7,424 bases of DNA, from contig CALPKD020000048.1 of NCBI GenBank assembly GCA_943324055.2, positions 1 through 7,424 on the forward strand, given 5' to 3'. The stretch comes from Chitinophaga pinensis (GTDB taxonomy: Bacteria; Bacteroidota; Bacteroidia; Chitinophagales; Chitinophagaceae). Below are positions 4,531 through 7,424 of the stretch, in pieces (the stretch's first letter is position 1; the number at the start of each line of letters is the position of its first letter). The notes below the pieces were generated by a model. It was not told the origin of the DNA, did not search any database, and was given only the letters and a program-made list of their open reading frames with translations. A program made the position numbers and the translations under genes.

Positions 4531-7424
4531 TTATCCTTTTTGTAAAACTGAAATCCTTAGTTTGTGGTCATTAATTTCAACATCAACTCCCTCATCGAGT
4601 GAAGGAACCCAGTCAATCTCCAATGCCAGTATTTCGCGGCAAATATACTCTGAAAATTGATTAATGGAGTCCCTCAGTTCTGTATTATCCACAATTCGGA
4701 GTAAAATCTTGTCAGTTAGGTCAAAATTGCTGTCTTTTCGGATGTTTTGTACCCTATTTACCAATTCTCTAGCATTTCCCTCTTGAATCAGGGCCGGGCT
4801 AAGTGTAATGTCTAATGCCACCGTAAGGGCGTTTTTCACAGCAACACTCCACCCTGGTATATCTTCTGCGATAATATCTACTTCACTGATTAACAATGGA
4901 ATAAGATCCCCGTCCACATCCAACTGCAGTTCCCCTTCCTTCTCTAACTGACTAATTTGTGCCTGATTAAGGGCTGATATGACAGCGGACGCCTGTTTCA
5001 TCTTAGCTCCCAACTTAGCACCTAACAATTTAAAGTTCGGCTTCAGTTTTTTACTGATCACACCCTCCGTATCCGTTATATAATTTATTTCTTTAACATT
5101 TACCTCTGCCAAGATGAGTTCTTCCATTTGCGCTATGGCCTGTTTCATTGCAGGATTTAAAACTGGTATTAATATTTTTTGTAATGGCTGACGTACTTTG
5201 ATATTTACCTTTTTTCGTATTGATAAAACCAATGAACAAATATCCTGGGCCATTTGCATGCGATCCTCTAACGCTTTATCCATTTTTGAAACATCCGCTT
5301 TTGGAAAATCAAGATGATGAATAGAGGTTGCTTGGTGTCGTTTTGTAATTCCATTCAAATTCCTAAATAATTTATCGCAGAAGAATGGTGCAATTGGTGC
5401 CATTAATAATGAAATCGTTTCCAAACATTCGTAAAGGGTTTGATAGGCTGCAATTTTATCTTGTGTGTAAGTGCCTTTCCAAAAACGTCGACGACATAAA
5501 CGTACGTACCAGTTGCTTAAATGCTCATCCACAAAAGTTTCGATTGCACGCCCTGCGGTTGTTGGTTCAAAATCGTCCATTGCATTTGTTACCGTCTGCA
5601 CTAAACTATTTAAAGATGAAATAATCCATCGATCAATTTCTGGCCTTTCTGCAATAGGGATATAATCCTGTTCAAAACGGAATCCATCCACATTAGAATA
5701 CAATACAAAAAACTGATATGTATTATACAAGGTTCCAAAGAATTTTCTTTGCACTTCTTGTATGCCAGATAAGTCAAATTTTAAATTATCCCATGGTGAT
5801 GCATTCGTAACCAAATACCAACGAGTTGCATCTGCCCCATAAGTTTGTAAAGTTTCAAAAGGATTTACTACGTTTCCTAAACGCTTACTCATTTTGTTGC
5901 CGTTCTTATCCAACACTAATCCGTTACTCATTACGGCCTTGTATGCAACGCTATCAAATAACATAACAGCCAACGTGTGTAATGTATAAAACCAGCCACG
6001 TGTTTGATCTACTCCTTCGCAAATAAAATCTGCGGGGAATGCCAAGCCTTTATCTACTAAATCTTTATTCTCAAATGGATAATGCCATTGTGCATAAGGC
6101 ATCGCACCTGAATCAAACCAAACATCCACTAAATCGGCAACACGCGTCATAGGTTGACCTGTTGCACTTAATAATTCGATTTGATCAACAAATGGCTTAT
6201 GTAAATCAACCGCCAATTTCCCGTCTATTACTTCTAATGTAACATGCTTATTAAACCCTTTTTCTTTCGCTGCTAAAAACCCCTGCGTTAATTCTTCAAT
6301 CGATCCAATACAAATTTCTTCCGAACCGTCGGCTGTTCTCCAAATTGGCAAAGGAGTACCCCAATATCTGCTTCTTGATAAATTCCAATCCACCATATTC
6401 TCCAACCAATTGCCAAAACGCCCTTCACCGGTACTCTTAGGTTTCCAATTAATGGTCTTGTTTAATTCAACCATCCTTTCCTTAACAGCAGTAGTTTTGA
6501 TAAACCAGGCGTCTAATGGATAGTATAAAATAGGTTTGTCTGTTCTCCAGCAATGCGGGTAGTTGTGCTCATATTTCTCAACCTTAAATGCACGATTTTC
6601 TTTTTTCAATTTCACCGAAATATCTACGTTCACATCTTGAAAATCCTTTTCGTCTTTATAATTTTTTACATAGCGCGCACTAAATTCGCCAACACCTTCT
6701 ATAAATTTTCCTTCCCTATCCACTAAAGTAATAATACCTAAATTATTTTTTTGCCCTACCTTATAATCGTCCGCACCAAATGCAGGTGAAGTATGTACAA
6801 TACCTGTACCATCTTCGGTCGTTACAAAATCTCCAAGAATTATTTTGAATGGATCGCCTTCGATATTTTTTGGATCGTTTGCTTCAAAAGGCATCAACTG
6901 TTCGTAACGCAGCCCATTTAATTGAGCTCCTTTAAATGTTCCAATAATTTTCCAAGGAATTAATTTATCTCCATCGGCAAAACTAGTTAAGCCTTCTCCT
7001 TCGGCTTTAAAATATTTTGATAACAACGCGCTTGCAATAATTACATTTACTGGCATTGCTGTGTATGGGTTATAAGTTGCAACTAATGCATACTCAATGT
7101 TTGGACCTACTGTTAATCCTAAGTTAGACGGCAATGTCCATGGAGTGGTTGTCCACGCCATATAATACACTTCCTTACTCAATTCGTTTTTAGCAGCTGC
7201 ATCAAAAATAAATTGACTTTCGGCAGATTGAATTGCTTTGAACATTGCAACCACCGATGTGTCTTTTACATCTTTGTAAGTGCCAGGTTGATTTAATTCG
7301 TGTGAACTTAATCCAGTACCTGCGGCCGGCGAATAGGGTTGTATACTTACACTTTGGTATAAATATCCTTTTTTATACAACGTACTTAATATCCACCACA
7401 GTGTTTCAATATAATCATTTTCAA
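4531..7424 (-). CDS. ileS: Isoleucyl-tRNA synthetase, eukaryote-like (type 2), partial (N-terminus beyond right edge)
   Basis: Charges tRNA-Ile with isoleucine in the cytoplasm and edits misactivated valine. 963 residues are present; the frame is open to the edge, with NDYIETLWWILSTLYKKGYL upstream of any possible start, so the N-terminal part with the HIGH motif is outside. Numbered from the first full codon: QPYSPAAGTGLSSHE (about 32-46); editing-domain motifs TTTPWTLPSN (91-100) and GTGIVHTSPAFGADD (205-219), including the Asp expected to hold the amino group; SRSRYWGTPLPIW (349-361); VDVWFDSG; the catalytic loop KMSKR (510-514, DNA 5881-5895); the anticodon-binding helical domain from about 594. 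The PYSxAxxTxLSxxE element and KMSKR in place of KMSKS match the eukaryote-like type 2 enzymes, as does the lack of a C-terminal cysteine cluster. Type 2 enzymes are often insensitive to mupirocin. The stop lies two bases before the next gene's ATG. Confidence 0.97.
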   Translation of the reverse strand, partial: ENDYIETLWWILSTLYKKGYLYQSVSIQPYSPAAGTGLSSHELNQPGTYKDVKDTSVVAMFKAIQSAESQFIFDAAAKNELSKEVYYMAWTTTPWTLPSNLGLTVGPNIEYALVATYNPYTAMPVNVIIASALLSKYFKAEGEGLTSFADGDKLIPWKIIGTFKGAQLNGLRYEQLMPFEANDPKNIEGDPFKIILGDFVTTEDGTGIVHTSPAFGADDYKVGQKNNLGIITLVDREGKFIEGVGEFSARYVKNYKDEKDFQDVNVDISVKLKKENRAFKVEKYEHNYPHCWRTDKPILYYPLDAWFIKTTAVKERMVELNKTINWKPKSTGEGRFGNWLENMVDWNLSRSRYWGTPLPIWRTADGSEEICIGSIEELTQGFLAAKEKGFNKHVTLEVIDGKLAVDLHKPFVDQIELLSATGQPMTRVADLVDVWFDSGAMPYAQWHYPFENKDLVDKGLAFPADFICEGVDQTRGWFYTLHTLAVMLFDSVAYKAVMSNGLVLDKNGNKMSKRLGNVVNPFETLQTYGADATRWYLVTNASPWDNLKFDLSGIQEVQRKFFGTLYNTYQFFVLYSNVDGFRFEQDYIPIAERPEIDRWIISSLNSLVQTVTNAMDDFEPTTAGRAIETFVDEHLSNWYVRLCRRRFWKGTYTQDKIAAYQTLYECLETISLLMAPIAPFFCDKLFRNLNGITKRHQATSIHHLDFPKADVSKMDKALEDRMQMAQDICSLVLSIRKKVNIKVRQPLQKILIPVLNPAMKQAIAQMEELILAEVNVKEINYITDTEGVISKKLKPNFKLLGAKLGAKMKQASAVISALNQAQISQLEKEGELQLDVDGDLIPLLISEVDIIAEDIPGWSVAVKNALTVALDITLSPALIQEGNARELVNRVQNIRKDSNFDLTDKILLRIVDNTELRDSINQFSEYICREILALEIDWVPSLDEGVDVEINDHKLRISVLQKG
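4534..4538 (-). promoter_or_regulatory. Shine-Dalgarno-like site of the dksA-like gene, inside the end of ileS
   Basis: AAGGA on the minus strand lies five bases before the ATG at 4528 and overlaps the last codons of ileS (Gln-Lys-Gly-stop). It supports this start and suggests that translation of the dksA-like gene is coupled to ileS. Such a site is notable because the other starts in this window lack one. Confidence 0.5.

Noticed and set aside
5385..5665. Two overlapping plus-strand open frames inside ileS
   Set aside because: They are antisense to the conserved anticodon-binding domain and overlap each other; nothing supports expression.
7378..7380. TTG as start of ileS
   Set aside because: The frame continues upstream with conserved IleRS sequence (NDYIETLWW), so this is an internal Leu codon.

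Overview
The window comes from a bacterium of the phylum Bacteroidota, probably near the Chitinophagaceae (family level is inference). The evidence is a eukaryote-like (type 2) isoleucyl-tRNA synthetase, a TraR/DksA-like protein with a degenerate zinc finger, a Bacteroidota-type promoter (TTG and TAnnTTTG-like boxes), little use of Shine-Dalgarno sequences and AT-rich codon use. No mobile element, CRISPR array, tRNA or rRNA is visible.

Left block, minus strand (1-1454): rbfA (30S ribosome maturation factor) is followed with no intergenic base by an FtsX/LolE-type ABC permease that runs off the left edge. The rbfA stop codon and the permease GTG start abut in the same reading frame. A 66-bp divergent intergenic region (1455-1520) separates rbfA from the next gene.

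Central block, plus strand (1521-3338): one complete MsbA-like ABC exporter half-transporter. Its start is set by a promoter that overlaps the upstream alternative TTG. A short convergent region (3339-3448) follows and holds a strong bidirectional terminator.

Right block, minus strand (3449-7424): ileS, cut off by the right edge, followed 2 bases downstream by a 359-residue protein. That protein joins a long histone-H1-like Lys/Ala/Pro tail to a DksA/TraR-like C-terminal domain. The two genes look like one transcription unit with translational coupling.

Functionally this is mostly housekeeping: ribosome maturation, tRNA charging, envelope ABC transport and probably transcription control. I do not see a clear new multi-gene system. 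The most unusual item is the repeat-built basic tail on the DksA-like protein, whose zinc ligands are mostly lost. The TAA-GTG junction between rbfA and the permease comes second.
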